A program made the position numbers and the translations under genes. The notes beneath the pieces were generated by a model that was given only the letters and a program-made list of their open reading frames with translations, was not told the origin of the DNA and did no database searches. A stretch of 58,639 bases of DNA from JBBRYW01 sp038237235 (lineage in GTDB: Bacteria > Actinomycetota > Thermoleophilia > Gaiellales > Gaiellaceae). Positions 32,686 to 41,011 of the stretch are shown in pieces. The stretch spans positions 1 to 58,639 of the forward strand of contig JBBRYW010000003.1 in assembly GCA_038237235.1 (NCBI GenBank), given 5' to 3'. Each line of letters begins with the position of its first letter. Positions within the stretch are counted from its first letter, which is position 1.

Positions 32686-32971
32686 ATGGCTGTCATCGAA
32701 GATGCCACCAGCACATCGATCGCCCCGCCGAGCGCCTTCTTCGCCCGCTGGGCAGACATGCCGACCTGGCCCGAATAGAACTTGGGACACCGAGTGGGTC
32801 CGCCTCGACGGCCCTTTCGCAACAGGTGCGACCGGCGTCCTCAAGCCGAAGGGCGCCCCAAGGTCAAGTTCGTCAGGGCCGCTCGCCTGGCTCTGGAAGC
32901 GCATCCTCGGCAAGGGACTCGCGGCAAGCTTGCAGCCTGACCTCGCCCGGCTCGTCGCCCGCGCGGAGTGA
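32686..32971 (+). pseudogene. SRPBCC-family protein, broken
   Basis: Begins MAVIEDATSTSIAPPSAFFA and RWADMPTWPE, then an in-frame TAG (32776-32778) where relatives have Trp, an extra base, then TEWVRLDGPFATGATGVLKP in another frame. Most of the middle is missing and a C-terminal piece, GPLAWLWKRILGKGLAASLQ, closes it. A polyketide-cyclase-like lipid/ligand-binding protein, now dead. The promoter and the coupling to the EVE gene remain and may serve only to express the latter. Confidence 0.8.
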
Positions 32972-33393
32972 GCAGCGTGACGTTCTGGCTCGGCGTCGTG
33001 GCACGTTCGCACGTCGAGCGCGGCGCCGGACTCGGCATCGCGCAGATCGGACACGGAAAGCGTGCGCCGCTTGCCCGGATGAAGGCAGGCGACTGGCTCA
33101 TCTACTACTCGCCCCGCGAAAGGATGCGCGATGGCGCCCCCGTCAAGGCCTTCACCGCGATCGGCCAGATCGCAGACGACGAGCTCTGGGAAGCCGACGA
33201 AGGCTCGTTCAAGCCGTGGCGGAGACGCGTGACCTACATGCCGCAGGCACACGACACGCCGATCGGACCTCTGCTGCCGGCGCTCGACCTCACGCGCTCG
33301 CCGAACTGGGGCTACCAACTCCGCCGCGGCCTCCTCGAGCTCACACGGCACGACTTCGAGTTGATCCACAAGGCGATGACGGGCAATGGCTGA
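32968..33393 (+). CDS. EVE-domain protein
   Basis: 141 residues: SVTFWLGVVARSHVERGA, IAQIGHGKRAPLARMKAGDW, LIYYSPRERM, FTAIGQIADDELWE and a C-terminal PNWGYQLRRGLLELTRHDFE. This is the PUA-like EVE fold, which binds modified bases in DNA or RNA and turns up both in housekeeping and in defence settings. The GTG start overlaps the stop of the SRPBCC remnant. A MarR-type gene overlaps its end by 8 bp, which suggests the two are co-transcribed. Confidence 0.88.
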   Translation: MSSVTFWLGVVARSHVERGAGLGIAQIGHGKRAPLARMKAGDWLIYYSPRERMRDGAPVKAFTAIGQIADDELWEADEGSFKPWRRRVTYMPQAHDTPIGPLLPALDLTRSPNWGYQLRRGLLELTRHDFELIHKAMTGNG

Positions 33394-33832
33394 ACGAGAA
33401 CGCCTCGCCACTCGGCACCGAAGCCCCGACCGAAGCCCGGGCTTTCTCCTCTGGCAGGTGACAAACCGCTGGCAGGCGGCGCAGCGCGCTGCGCTCCAAC
33501 CCTTCGACCTCACCCACGTCCAGTTCGTCCTTCTCGCTTCACTCACGTGGCTCTACGCCGACGGGCCAGTGAGCCAACGCGAGCTTGCGGACCACGCTGC
33601 AACCGACCCGATGATGACCTCCCAAGTCGTCCGTGTCCTCGAACGGCGCGGCCTGGTGCTCCGTGCGGCGCACCCGACCGACGGACGCGCCCGCGCGCTG
33701 ACCGTCACTTCTCCGGGGCGAGCGCTCGCCAACCGCGCCGTCATCGCCGTCGAGGCCTGCGACGACGAGTTCTTCGCACTCCTCGGGGGAGACACGTTCG
33801 CCTTCACGCGCGCGCTCGCTGTCCTAGCTTGA
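33386..33832 (+). CDS. MarR-family transcriptional regulator
   Basis: 148 residues with the winged helix: FDLTHVQFVLLASLTWLYAD, PVSQRELADHAATDPMMTSQ (recognition helix), VVRVLERRGLVLRAAHPTDG and RARALTVTSPGRAL (wing). Length and helix order are standard. It is co-transcribed with the EVE gene; MarR proteins usually repress their own and neighbouring genes in response to small phenolic or other ligands. No palindromic operator was evident at the leaderless promoter. Confidence 0.9.
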   Translation: MAERERLATRHRSPDRSPGFLLWQVTNRWQAAQRAALQPFDLTHVQFVLLASLTWLYADGPVSQRELADHAATDPMMTSQVVRVLERRGLVLRAAHPTDGRARALTVTSPGRALANRAVIAVEACDDEFFALLGGDTFAFTRALAVLA

Positions 33833-33837
33833 CGACG

Positions 33838-33861
33838 AGCCCGCTCAATCGCCGGCGGGCT
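33838..33861. terminator. Hairpin between marR-type gene and convergent GNAT remnant
   Basis: AGCCCGC / GCGGGCT, a 7-bp stem with a 10-nt loop, begins 6 bp after the MarR stop. Confidence 0.5.
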
Positions 33862-34339
33862 GGCCCGGCAGTTCCTCGCCGGCCAGCAGCTCCATCAGTA
33901 AACCGTCGTGCCACCCGTCGCCGCCGTAGTCGCGCTCGTAGTTTCCGCATGACCCCGACCGGCCGGAAGCCAACCTTCTCGTAAGTGCCGATCGCCGCAG
34001 CATTCGTTGTCGCCGGGTCGATTGTGATTCGGTGGTGACCGCGTTCGTCGATCAGCTGACGCACAACCCGCCGCACTGCCTCCGTCCCGATCCCGCGACC
34101 GTGGAACGCCGGATCGAGGACACGTCGATCGACGCGTGGCGGTACTTCGGATCGAGCTCCTCCACGAACTGGATCAGGCCCCCGACGGCGCCGTCGACTT
34201 CGATGGTCAAGCGTGTGGCAGCCGGGTCGTCCCACGGGAACTCTTCGTCCGGCTCGTCCCACCAGAGCGTCACCTCTGGCGTTCTGTGAATGCACAGCAA
34301 GTCGGGGATGTCGCTGTCGACAAGGGGTCGGAGGATCAC
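33845..34339 (-). pseudogene. GNAT acetyltransferase (aminoglycoside 6'-acetyltransferase-like), frameshifted
   Basis: MILRPLVDSDIPDLLCIHRT and PWDDPAATRLTIEVDGAVGG in one frame, then after a shift near 34115 DPAFHGRGIGTEAVRRVVRQ (acetyl-CoA loop) and AIGTYEKVGFRPVGVMRK, then after a second shift near 33945 YERDYGGDGWHDGLLMELLA. All parts of an AAC(6')-like GNAT are present over 165 codons. Two single-base indels inactivate it, or they are assembly errors. Confidence 0.8.
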
Positions 34340-34626
34340 GCCACCATCATCGTGGCTTGCGGGGAAGGACCGCTTGTCGAGTTGAGAGCGGGCCGCGACA
34401 AGGACGCCCTCTCAACCTCGCCGCGCCTTGACGGATCGCGCCGGTTCGAGAGGCTCGCCGCTCGACGGCACGGGATTCGGCGCAACATCGCGGCTAACCC
34501 GCCGGTCTAGGCTCCGCGCTCGCCCGCACCTCGACGGGGAAGAAAGTCGGGGAACGACGGGACATGACGTCACCGGCATCGGATCCGATTTCTGGCCGAT
34601 GACGCCATTCTTGCCGGCCGTCTACC

Positions 34627-35106
34627 CTACGGAGCGAGGCGAACCACGAATGCCGACTTGTCCGAGTTCTCGCCGCCGAGCTTCGTGATCGTCACTTCCC
34701 CGCCGGCGTTCCTGTACCTGCCGCTTCCCCCAAGCACGATGATCTTCTCGACTCGCGCAGTGAAGCGGAAGTAGCCCGCGCCCTGAATCAGTCCACCGGG
34801 GAGAGAAACGGTCCCTGTGAAGAAGGCAGTCGTGGGCGAGGTTATCGTCGCGATGCCGTGGGTGGTTCCGACGCGCTTCCCGCGCTTCCTGCCGGCCCAC
34901 TGGTAGATGCGGTCGGTGAAGATGTACTCGTCGCCGAGCGTCGGCCCGCGACCGCCGCTCCGGTCTACGTCGATCAAGGTGCCACCGTGGTTCACGCTCA
35001 GAAGCGAGATGACGGTCGGTTGATCCACGCCCGACGCCGGCAGGACGCCGAACGCCAATCCCGCGGCGGTAGCAGTCAGAGCCGCAAGCAAGCTGATCCT
35101 GCGCAT
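34627..35106 (-). CDS. Secreted allene-oxide-cyclase-like barrel protein
   Basis: 159 residues. A signal peptide (ISLLAALTATAAGLAFGV, cleavage near ASG) is followed by an eight-strand barrel pattern: PTLGDEYIFTDRIYQW, THGIATITSPTTAFFTGTVS, LPGGLIQGAGYFRFTARVEK and VLGGSGRYRNAGGEVTITKL. The last block is the AOC/dirigent-like barrel signature in bacteria. The bacterial members are uncharacterised exported proteins. About 290 bp upstream of the GNAT remnant hold no gene. Confidence 0.75.
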   Translation of the reverse strand: MRRISLLAALTATAAGLAFGVLPASGVDQPTVISLLSVNHGGTLIDVDRSGGRGPTLGDEYIFTDRIYQWAGRKRGKRVGTTHGIATITSPTTAFFTGTVSLPGGLIQGAGYFRFTARVEKIIVLGGSGRYRNAGGEVTITKLGGENSDKSAFVVRLAP

Positions 35107-35187
35107 GATGCTTCTCCTTCGCTGGTGGTTTGTTGTAGCCGTCTTTCACCGGCGGCCCGCCCAGGCCCGCGGGCGCCTCTTCTGAGG

Positions 35188-35487
35188 TCAAGCGAGCTGA
35201 CCGGCGGCCGTGATGACGGCGACAGAGAGGATCGCGAGCGCGGCGATCGCTACCGCGGTCGTGGCCATGATCCTGCCCTTGCCGCCCGAGAGGCGGGCGC
35301 GGGCCTGCAGGCCGGTGACGAGCGCGGCGACGGCGAGCGGCACGCCGATGTAGAAGCCGCCGTGCGGCAGGTCCCAGGCGATCGTGACACCGGGAACGGC
35401 GAGGAGCGCTAGGGCGAGGGCGAGGGCGGGGCGCGCCTGCTTGGTCGGGGCGAGATCGACGGCGGTATGTGCGGTGTGGGTGGACAT
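35188..35487 (-). CDS. Small two-helix membrane protein (DUF4190-like)
   Basis: 99 residues with hydrophobic segments ALALALALLAVPGVTIAW, GVPLAVAALVTGLQARARL and MATTAVAIAALAILSVAVIT. The short loop RARLSGGKGRIMA between the last two is the DUF4190 pattern. ATAGGAGGCACC stands before the ATG. Function unknown. Confidence 0.75.
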   Translation of the reverse strand: MSTHTAHTAVDLAPTKQARPALALALALLAVPGVTIAWDLPHGGFYIGVPLAVAALVTGLQARARLSGGKGRIMATTAVAIAALAILSVAVITAAGQLA

Positions 35488-35571
35488 GGTGCCTCCTATG
35501 AGGGTCGTTGATGTCCTCCGACCCTAGGCAGGGAGATCCCTGCATACATCAGGACGGGCGCTGGATCTGCC

Positions 35572-36231
35572 TCAGTGCTGGTGCTGAGGTTGCGCCGAGC
35601 GCAGATAGGCGAGCACGGCCAGGACACGGCGGTGGCCGTCATCCGTTCCGGGGATGTCGAGCTTCATCAGGACGCTGCGCACGTGCGTCTCGACCGTATT
35701 CACGGTGAGGAACAGGCGCTTCGCGATGCCGGAGTTCGTGAGACCCTCGGCCACGAGGGCGAGGACTTCGCGCTCGCGCGCAGTCAGGTCCGCCAGGCGA
35801 TCGTCTCCGCCGTTGGGCGAGACGAGGGTCGCCACGACCTGCGGATCGAGCGCGGACCCACCACGGCAGACGCGCTCGGCGGCGTCGATGAACTCCTGCA
35901 CGTCGAGCACACGGTCCTTGAGCAGGTAGCCGAAGCCACCCCTGCTCACGAGCGCAACCGCATGCTGGGTCTCGACGTGCTGCGAAAGCACGAGCACGCC
36001 GACGCCGGGATGCTCCTCCCGGATCTGCCCGGCCGCACGCGCCCCCTCGTCGGAGAAGGTCGGGGGCATCCTGACGTCGGCGACCACCAGGTCCGGCTCG
36101 TCTCGGGCGACTGCGGAAAGCAGCGCGTCGGCGTCGCCGACGGTGGCCGTGACCTCGTGTCCCGCGTCCTCGAATAGTCGCGCGAGGCCCGCGCGCAGGA
36201 GCACCTGGTCTTCGGCGATCACGACGCGCAT
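35572..36231 (-). CDS. LuxR/NarL-family response regulator
   Basis: 219 residues from ATG 36231. Receiver with EDQ pocket (VVIAEDQVLLRAG), Asp in LVVADVRMPP, Ser/Thr position in VLVLSQHVETQ and Lys in YLLKDRV. C-terminal helix-turn-helix LTAREREVLALVAEGLTNSG and VNTVETHVRSVLMKL. A slightly extended loop, MPPTFSDEGARAAG, follows the Asp, as in NarL-type regulators of this branch. The start lies 13 bp inside the kinase gene, so the two are co-translated. Confidence 0.93.
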   Translation of the reverse strand: MRVVIAEDQVLLRAGLARLFEDAGHEVTATVGDADALLSAVARDEPDLVVADVRMPPTFSDEGARAAGQIREEHPGVGVLVLSQHVETQHAVALVSRGGFGYLLKDRVLDVQEFIDAAERVCRGGSALDPQVVATLVSPNGGDDRLADLTAREREVLALVAEGLTNSGIAKRLFLTVNTVETHVRSVLMKLDIPGTDDGHRRVLAVLAYLRSAQPQHQH

Positions 36232-38216
36232 GGCAGCTCCACCGTCAGTGTCGTGCCCCTGCCCGGAGCGCTCTCGAGCCGCAGCGTCCCGCCCTGGGCA
36301 TTCACCCGGTCGGCGAGGCCCGCGAGCCCGGATCCGCGGGCTGGAGCGGCGCCACCGACGCCGTCGTCCGCGATCGAGATCACCAGGCTGCCGTCGTCGC
36401 GTGCGGCGCATACGACAACCCTCGATGCGTGAGCGTGCTTAACCACGTTGGTGAGCCCCTCGCTGGCGACGAAGTAGGCGGCTGCCTCGAGCGCGCCGGG
36501 GAAACGGTCCGCGGTCGCCTCGACCTTGACCGGCAGCGAGGCCCGTCCCGCGAGCTCCCTCAGGGCCGGCGCGAGCCCGTCATCCAGCTGCGAGGGACGC
36601 ACTCCGCGGGCCAGCTCGCGCAACTCCGCTATGGCGTCCCCGATCTCGGCAACAGCGCCGTCGAGGATTCCGCCGACCCCATTCGAGTGTGCGCCCAGCT
36701 CGTGCTGCGCGTGCCGAAGCGTAAGCCCCACGGAGACGAGCCGCTGCTGCGCGCCGTCGTGGAGATCGCGTTCGATGCGCCGGCGCTCCTCGTAGCCGGC
36801 GGCAACGATGCGTGCGCGCGAGGCCTCGACCTCGTCGAGCTGGCGCCGCAGCTCGACCCGCAGTCGCGCGATCTCGATCGCCAGGCCCGCCGCCTCTACC
36901 ACGCTCTGGATGAGATCGGGCCGCTCGTCCAAGGCCGCATCGTGCAAGATCATGGCCAGCGGCACCCCACCCCGCCGGACAGGCGTCCGGGCGCGGGTGT
37001 CCTCCGGCGAGTCGAGTACTGCGCGCCCACGCGCATCGACGTAGACCTCGCCCTCGGGCAGCCAGAAGCGCAGCTCGAGCCGGGCGTCGCCGAGCGCATC
37101 GGCCAGCACCCCCTGGATCGATTCCGGCGCGGCGCGGCCGGCGCGAAGGTTGGAGAGGAAGCCCTCGACCTGGCGGCGCCCGTCGTAGCGCGCCCGGTTG
37201 AAGCGCCGGTCGACCACGTTCTGCACGCGCGTCCGCAGGGGCCTGAACGCCACCGCGGTCGCGAGCGTCGCGCCCGCCGTCGTCCACGCCGAACCGCTGC
37301 CCACAGCCACCGCGAGGGCGAGCGTCGTCGCGACGTACGCCCCGGCGAGCAGCAGCGTGAGCACTGCGTAGACGAGCGTGCGGTCGATCAGCCGATCGAT
37401 GTCGTAGAGGCGGAAGCGGAGGATCGCGATGCCGACCGAAACGGGAACGACGACCAGCATCAGCATGAAGAGGGCGGTGAAGGCGGCGGCGCCATCGACG
37501 CCGGCGAAACAGACGAGAAACGTCGCAGGGATCAGGCAGGCCCCGTACGCGAGCCACTTGAGCTGGAGCCGCTCGATCCCGATCGCGCGCCGGAAGCGGA
37601 CGCGGACCGCCCACGCGGCCGCGAGCAGGCTGGCGAGCACGCCGAGGTACCCCACCGCAAGGAGCGGAGTGATCACCGCGTGCGGCAGCGCGGGCAGCGG
37701 GCTTGCGACCTGCCGGAAGGGCGCATTGAGAGGCGAAGCGGTGAAGAGCTCGGCGACGATCAGTGCGGCAAACGAGACCCCCACACCTGTTGCCGTCCTG
37801 CGCCAGCGCGGCGACGGCAGCGATCCGCCCGGGAAGACGAGCGCGATCGCGGTCACCCCCGCGAAGAGCAGCGGCCACGACGAGCTGTCCCAGAGCGCGG
37901 CCCAGCGAGCACCGGGCAATGCACCCGGTCGCTCCAGCAGCGCGTACTCGCCGTAGGAGGATGCGAGAAAGGCGGCGCCGAGGACGAGCGCGTTGCCCAA
38001 CAGCAGCCAGCCAATTCGATGCCCCGGTCGCCGCAGCGCGATCAGGAGGCCGACGGCGCCCGACGTGAGCAGAGCCGAGACACCGAGCACGACCTGCCAC
38101 CAGGGGTCTCCCCGAACGCCCGCCAGCGCGTTCAGCACCACAGCGAGCGCACCGAGACCCACGGCCCCAGCCGCGAGGACCCACGGCCAGGCCGACGAGC
38201 GACGCACGAGCAACAT
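36219..38216 (-). CDS. NarX/LiaS-type sensor histidine kinase with a long membrane domain
   Basis: 665 residues. The N-terminal 340 residues have eight or nine membrane segments, for example AVVLNALAGVRGDPWWQVVL and LLIALRRPGHRIGWLLLGNA. The linker FRPLRTRVQNVVDRRFNRAR is typical of this family. A GAF-like region follows, then HisKA_3 with RRRIERDLHDGAQQRLVSVG and a C-terminal HATPase (EGLTNVVKHAHASRV, DDGVGG, GSGLAGLADRV). It acts with the adjacent response regulator. The input signal is unknown. The kinase gene comes first in the pair. Confidence 0.93.
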   Translation of the reverse strand: MLLVRRSSAWPWVLAAGAVGLGALAVVLNALAGVRGDPWWQVVLGVSALLTSGAVGLLIALRRPGHRIGWLLLGNALVLGAAFLASSYGEYALLERPGALPGARWAALWDSSSWPLLFAGVTAIALVFPGGSLPSPRWRRTATGVGVSFAALIVAELFTASPLNAPFRQVASPLPALPHAVITPLLAVGYLGVLASLLAAAWAVRVRFRRAIGIERLQLKWLAYGACLIPATFLVCFAGVDGAAAFTALFMLMLVVVPVSVGIAILRFRLYDIDRLIDRTLVYAVLTLLLAGAYVATTLALAVAVGSGSAWTTAGATLATAVAFRPLRTRVQNVVDRRFNRARYDGRRQVEGFLSNLRAGRAAPESIQGVLADALGDARLELRFWLPEGEVYVDARGRAVLDSPEDTRARTPVRRGGVPLAMILHDAALDERPDLIQSVVEAAGLAIEIARLRVELRRQLDEVEASRARIVAAGYEERRRIERDLHDGAQQRLVSVGLTLRHAQHELGAHSNGVGGILDGAVAEIGDAIAELRELARGVRPSQLDDGLAPALRELAGRASLPVKVEATADRFPGALEAAAYFVASEGLTNVVKHAHASRVVVCAARDDGSLVISIADDGVGGAAPARGSGLAGLADRVNAQGGTLRLESAPGRGTTLTVELPCAS

Positions 38217-38380
38217 TGTTGCACGGGAAAATGCGGGGACTCCTGGAAAAAGCGGCTGCCCGCAGAGCCCACGTCTCCCGCTCGAGCTCTCTGATCGGCC
38301 GCGCAGCCGAGACCCTCACCGCCCGGTCGCCGTGCCGCCTGGCGTCCGGTCGGAGCACCAGGCGGTCGGCGAAGCGGCTC

Positions 38381-38668
38381 TCAGCGGGTCGTACTGCTCG
38401 CTGCCCAGTGCCGCGACCCGTCGAGGTCGACGACCTGGAGCCGGTAGCGATATGACGCGCCCGGCGGCGCCGTGCGGTCGAGGAAGCGGTAGCTCGCTCC
38501 GATGCTTCGGGCTCCCTCGGCCGCGATCAGTGAGTTCATGTGGTCGTCGTCCCGCTGGGTAGCGAAGATCCTGTTGGCGACGCGGAAGGAAGACCGGCCG
38601 TGATGGTCCTGCTCGACCGCCTCGGGCAAGGCGAGCGCGAGTCGTCGCGCCTGTTTGCGGGAAACCAT
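38381..38668 (-). pseudogene. MmcQ/YjbR-family N-terminus joined to an unrelated C-terminal fragment
   Basis: Begins MVSRKQARRLALALPEAVEQ, DHHGRSSFRVANRIFATQRD: the N-terminal half of a YjbR-like fold. After HMNSL the sequence changes to SYRFLDRTAPPGASYRYRLQ and VVDLDGSRHWA, which looks like the end of a fibronectin-type or similar extracellular domain. One open frame of 95 codons crosses the join. I read it as a deletion fusion of two gene remnants. Confidence 0.6.
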
Positions 38669-38687
38669 CAGTGATGCCTCAGACCCA

Positions 38688-39059
38688 TTACATGCCTGCC
38701 TTCGGCCGGTACGTGCCGAAGCTCCACACGTGCCCTTCGAGATCGCGCGCGGTGTATTCACGCGAGCCGTAGTCCGTATCCTCGATCTCTCGCGTGATCT
38801 CAGCCCCAGCCGCCTTTGCCTGCTCGTAGTGCGCGTCTGCGTCCTCGACTGCGACGTAGACGCCCTGCGACGCCGGATCGCCCGGTCCGAACATGACGAT
38901 GCCCGGGCCGAGCGACATCTCGGCATGGTTGATGACGCCCTCGTCGTTGCGGTAGGCGACGAGCTCGTTGAACCCGAACGCTCGCGAGAGCCACTCGAGG
39001 GCGGCGTCCGCGTCGGCGAAGCGCATGAACGGATAGATGTTCGGCCCCTGTTCGGCCAT
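38688..39059 (-). CDS. VOC-family protein
   Basis: 123 residues: NIYPFMRFADADAALEWLSR, FGFNELVAYRNDEGVINHAE, VYVAVEDADAHYEQAKAAGA and DYGSREYTARDLEGHVWSFG. It is a PhnB-like glyoxalase-fold protein, shorter than but clearly related to the one at 32148-32603. AGGAGG is upstream of ATG 39059. It is in the same direction as the AraC-type remnant just upstream. Confidence 0.88.
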   Translation of the reverse strand: MAEQGPNIYPFMRFADADAALEWLSRAFGFNELVAYRNDEGVINHAEMSLGPGIVMFGPGDPASQGVYVAVEDADAHYEQAKAAGAEITREIEDTDYGSREYTARDLEGHVWSFGTYRPKAGM

Positions 39060-39087
39060 CTCGTCCTCCTTGCTGGACAGATCCAGA

Positions 39088-39820
39088 CTACGACGCGGCC
39101 GCGGCGGTGTCTTGGACGAACGTAACCGGCTCCCGTGGGTCGGCGGCGTACGCCGTCGGCGTCGTTGCTGCGAATTCACGGAAGTCGCGGTCGAGATGGG
39201 CTTGGTCGTAGTAGCCGCAGGCGGCGGCGACTTCGGCGAGAGTCGCCTGCGGGGAGGAGAGCATCAGCTCGATCGCGTGGCTGAAGCGGAGCAGGCGCGC
39301 CAACAGCTTCGGTGGTATGCCGACATGCTCACGGAACCTCGTCGCAAGGTGCTTGCGGCTGCAGCCGAGCTCGGCTGCCAGGTCAGCGATCCGGACTCTG
39401 CCGCGCGCGCTCGTCACGCGGCGCCAGGCCCAGTCGATGTCCGGCGGAGGAGGCTCGGCCGCCGAAAGCCGCTTCCCGAGCGCGGACTCGATCAGGTCGA
39501 ACCGCTCGCTCCACGTACCAGAGTCGAGCAGGCGGTCCTCGAGCCGTTGCGCCTCTCTGCCGAGCAGATCCTCGAGCGACACGACTTGGCGTGCGAGCGC
39601 CTGCATTGGTATCCGGAAGATCATGCGAGCCGCCAGCGGCGTCAGGTCGACTTGCACACCGCGCATCTCGCCGTCGTGCTCGATCACCGCGCACGTATCG
39701 TCGAGGCCGGCGGCGAATGATCCGAGCCGCATCGCCGGCCGCATGGGATCCGCTTGGTCGACAAGTCTCAGCTCCGGGCCGAGCCCGAAGATCAGAACGA
39801 CGCCGGTCGACGGCGGCTCG
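39088..39820 (-). pseudogene. AraC-family regulator, 5'-truncated
   Basis: The C-terminal AraC domain is intact, with two helix-turn-helix units: RVRIADLAAELGCSRKHLAT and ATLAEVAAACGYYDQAHLDR, then FREFAATTPTAYAA. The N-terminal ligand domain starts abruptly at PPSTGVVLIFGLGPELRLVD, without the usual 60-80 residues before it, and no start codon with a ribosome site is visible. Expression from an internal start could still yield a DNA-binding protein. Confidence 0.65.
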
Positions 39821-39917
39821 CGCTGCCTTGATACCTGATCATCGATCGAAAATAGGAGTCTGGTTCGGAGTTCCCGCCAATCGAACTCCTCGGGCGCCTG
39901 TCTTAGGAGGACCAGAC

Positions 39918-40046
39918 GCGCTGCTCGCCGAGGTGTTGGCGCTTGCGGGTCAGGATGCGCGGGTGGAGATCGACCGGGCGCTCGCGCTCTACGAGCGCAA
40001 GGCAATCTCGTCAGGCGACGGGAGACGTGGCGCCGCGCCACTCTGA
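39918..40046 (+). pseudogene. TPR-region fragment of an ATPase-type regulator
   Basis: About 40 codons, including LLAEVLALAGQDARVEIDRA and LALYERKAIS, match the extreme C-terminus of cyclase/LuxR-type TPR regulators (compare LDEAIRLYEDKGY at 2.8 kb). It faces the truncated AraC gene. Confidence 0.5.
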
Positions 40047-40210
40047 ACCAGCACGCCCGGTTGCCGTGGGCGGGCGCGCCGTGGTAGGACGATCTGCTTA
40101 TCCTGATTGACAACATTTCGTGGCCCGCCGAGACGACCTGCAAATGAGGCCGTCTACGAATCGCGAGGGCATTCCTAGCTGTCCGTGCCCGACACGATTG
40201 AGCGTTTTGG

Positions 40211-40239
40211 TTGACGCGACTTAAACCGTGTGCGACGGT
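40211..40239 (+). promoter_or_regulatory. Possible promoter/operator of the NUDIX-regulator gene
   Basis: TTGACG (40211-40216) resembles a -35 element. A short inverted repeat, ACCGT-GTGCG-ACGGT (40225-40239), lies just before the ATG at 40247. Autoregulation by the encoded NrtR-like protein is plausible; the site is weak. Confidence 0.3.
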
Positions 40240-40246
40240 AAGTGTC

Positions 40247-41011
40247 ATGACGACGAGAACGCGAGAGGTGAACGTACCATCCGGGTACGACGCGAGCAAG
40301 TTCCCGGCCTTCGCCGTCACGGTGGACGTCGTCATCCTGACCATGGTCAAGGGCGTGCTCCACGTTCTTCTCGTCCGGCGGGGGCAGGAGCCGTTCAAGG
40401 GCGTGTGGGCGAATCCCGGTGGGTTCAAGCGTCCTGACGAGACGCTGAACGAGGCGGCGAGACGCGAGCTCTCCGAGGAGACCGGCGTCGACGTCCCCAG
40501 CCTGCTGACCCAGTTCGGCGCCTACGGTGATCCCGGACGCGACCCGCGCATGAACGTCGTCACGGTCGCGTACCTTGCCGTCCTTCGCGACGTGGGAGCG
40601 ATCGTCGCCGGCACGGACGCAGCAGACGCCGCGCTCGTCCCCGTCTCGGACATCCTTGAGGCGAGGATCGAGCTCGCGTTCGACCACCTGCGAATCGTCC
40701 GCGACGCGGTCGAGCGCGTCCGGGTCGAGCTCGAGGTCTCGGGCATCGCGACGGCCTTCGTCGGCACGACCTTCACCATGGCCGAGCTCCGCGCGGTGTA
40801 CGAGGCGATCTGGGGCGTGCAGCTCGACGCCGCGAACTTCCGCCGTAGCCTGATGGGCGAGGACGGTTGGGTGATCCCGACCGGCCGCACGGCCCGACCC
40901 GGGCGGGGCGGCGGAAGGCCCGCTGAGCTCTACCGGGCCGGGAGGGCTTGGAAGCACGGCACACCAATCCATGGCATCCAGCGGAGCCGACGAGAGGAAG
41001 TAAGCGAATGA
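40247..41011 (+). CDS. NUDIX hydrolase with winged-helix C-terminus (NrtR-like)
   Basis: 254 residues from ATG 40247. The Nudix box reads GGFKRPDETLNEAARREL and SEETGV, with all the metal-binding Glu residues. The C-terminal 90 residues (FTMAELRAVYEAIWGVQLDA, ANFRRSLM) form the winged helix of NrtR-type ADP-ribose-sensing repressors of NAD metabolism. With an intact box it may keep hydrolase activity, unlike many NrtR repressors. It is coupled by ATGA to the oxidoreductase gene. Confidence 0.88.
   Translation: MTTRTREVNVPSGYDASKFPAFAVTVDVVILTMVKGVLHVLLVRRGQEPFKGVWANPGGFKRPDETLNEAARRELSEETGVDVPSLLTQFGAYGDPGRDPRMNVVTVAYLAVLRDVGAIVAGTDAADAALVPVSDILEARIELAFDHLRIVRDAVERVRVELEVSGIATAFVGTTFTMAELRAVYEAIWGVQLDAANFRRSLMGEDGWVIPTGRTARPGRGGGRPAELYRAGRAWKHGTPIHGIQRSRREEVSE

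Noticed and set aside
36429..38294. A 621-codon open frame on the plus strand opposite the histidine kinase.
   Set aside because: It is rich in Arg, Glu, Pro and Gly without domain pattern, as expected opposite a GC-rich gene; the minus strand encodes a clear kinase.
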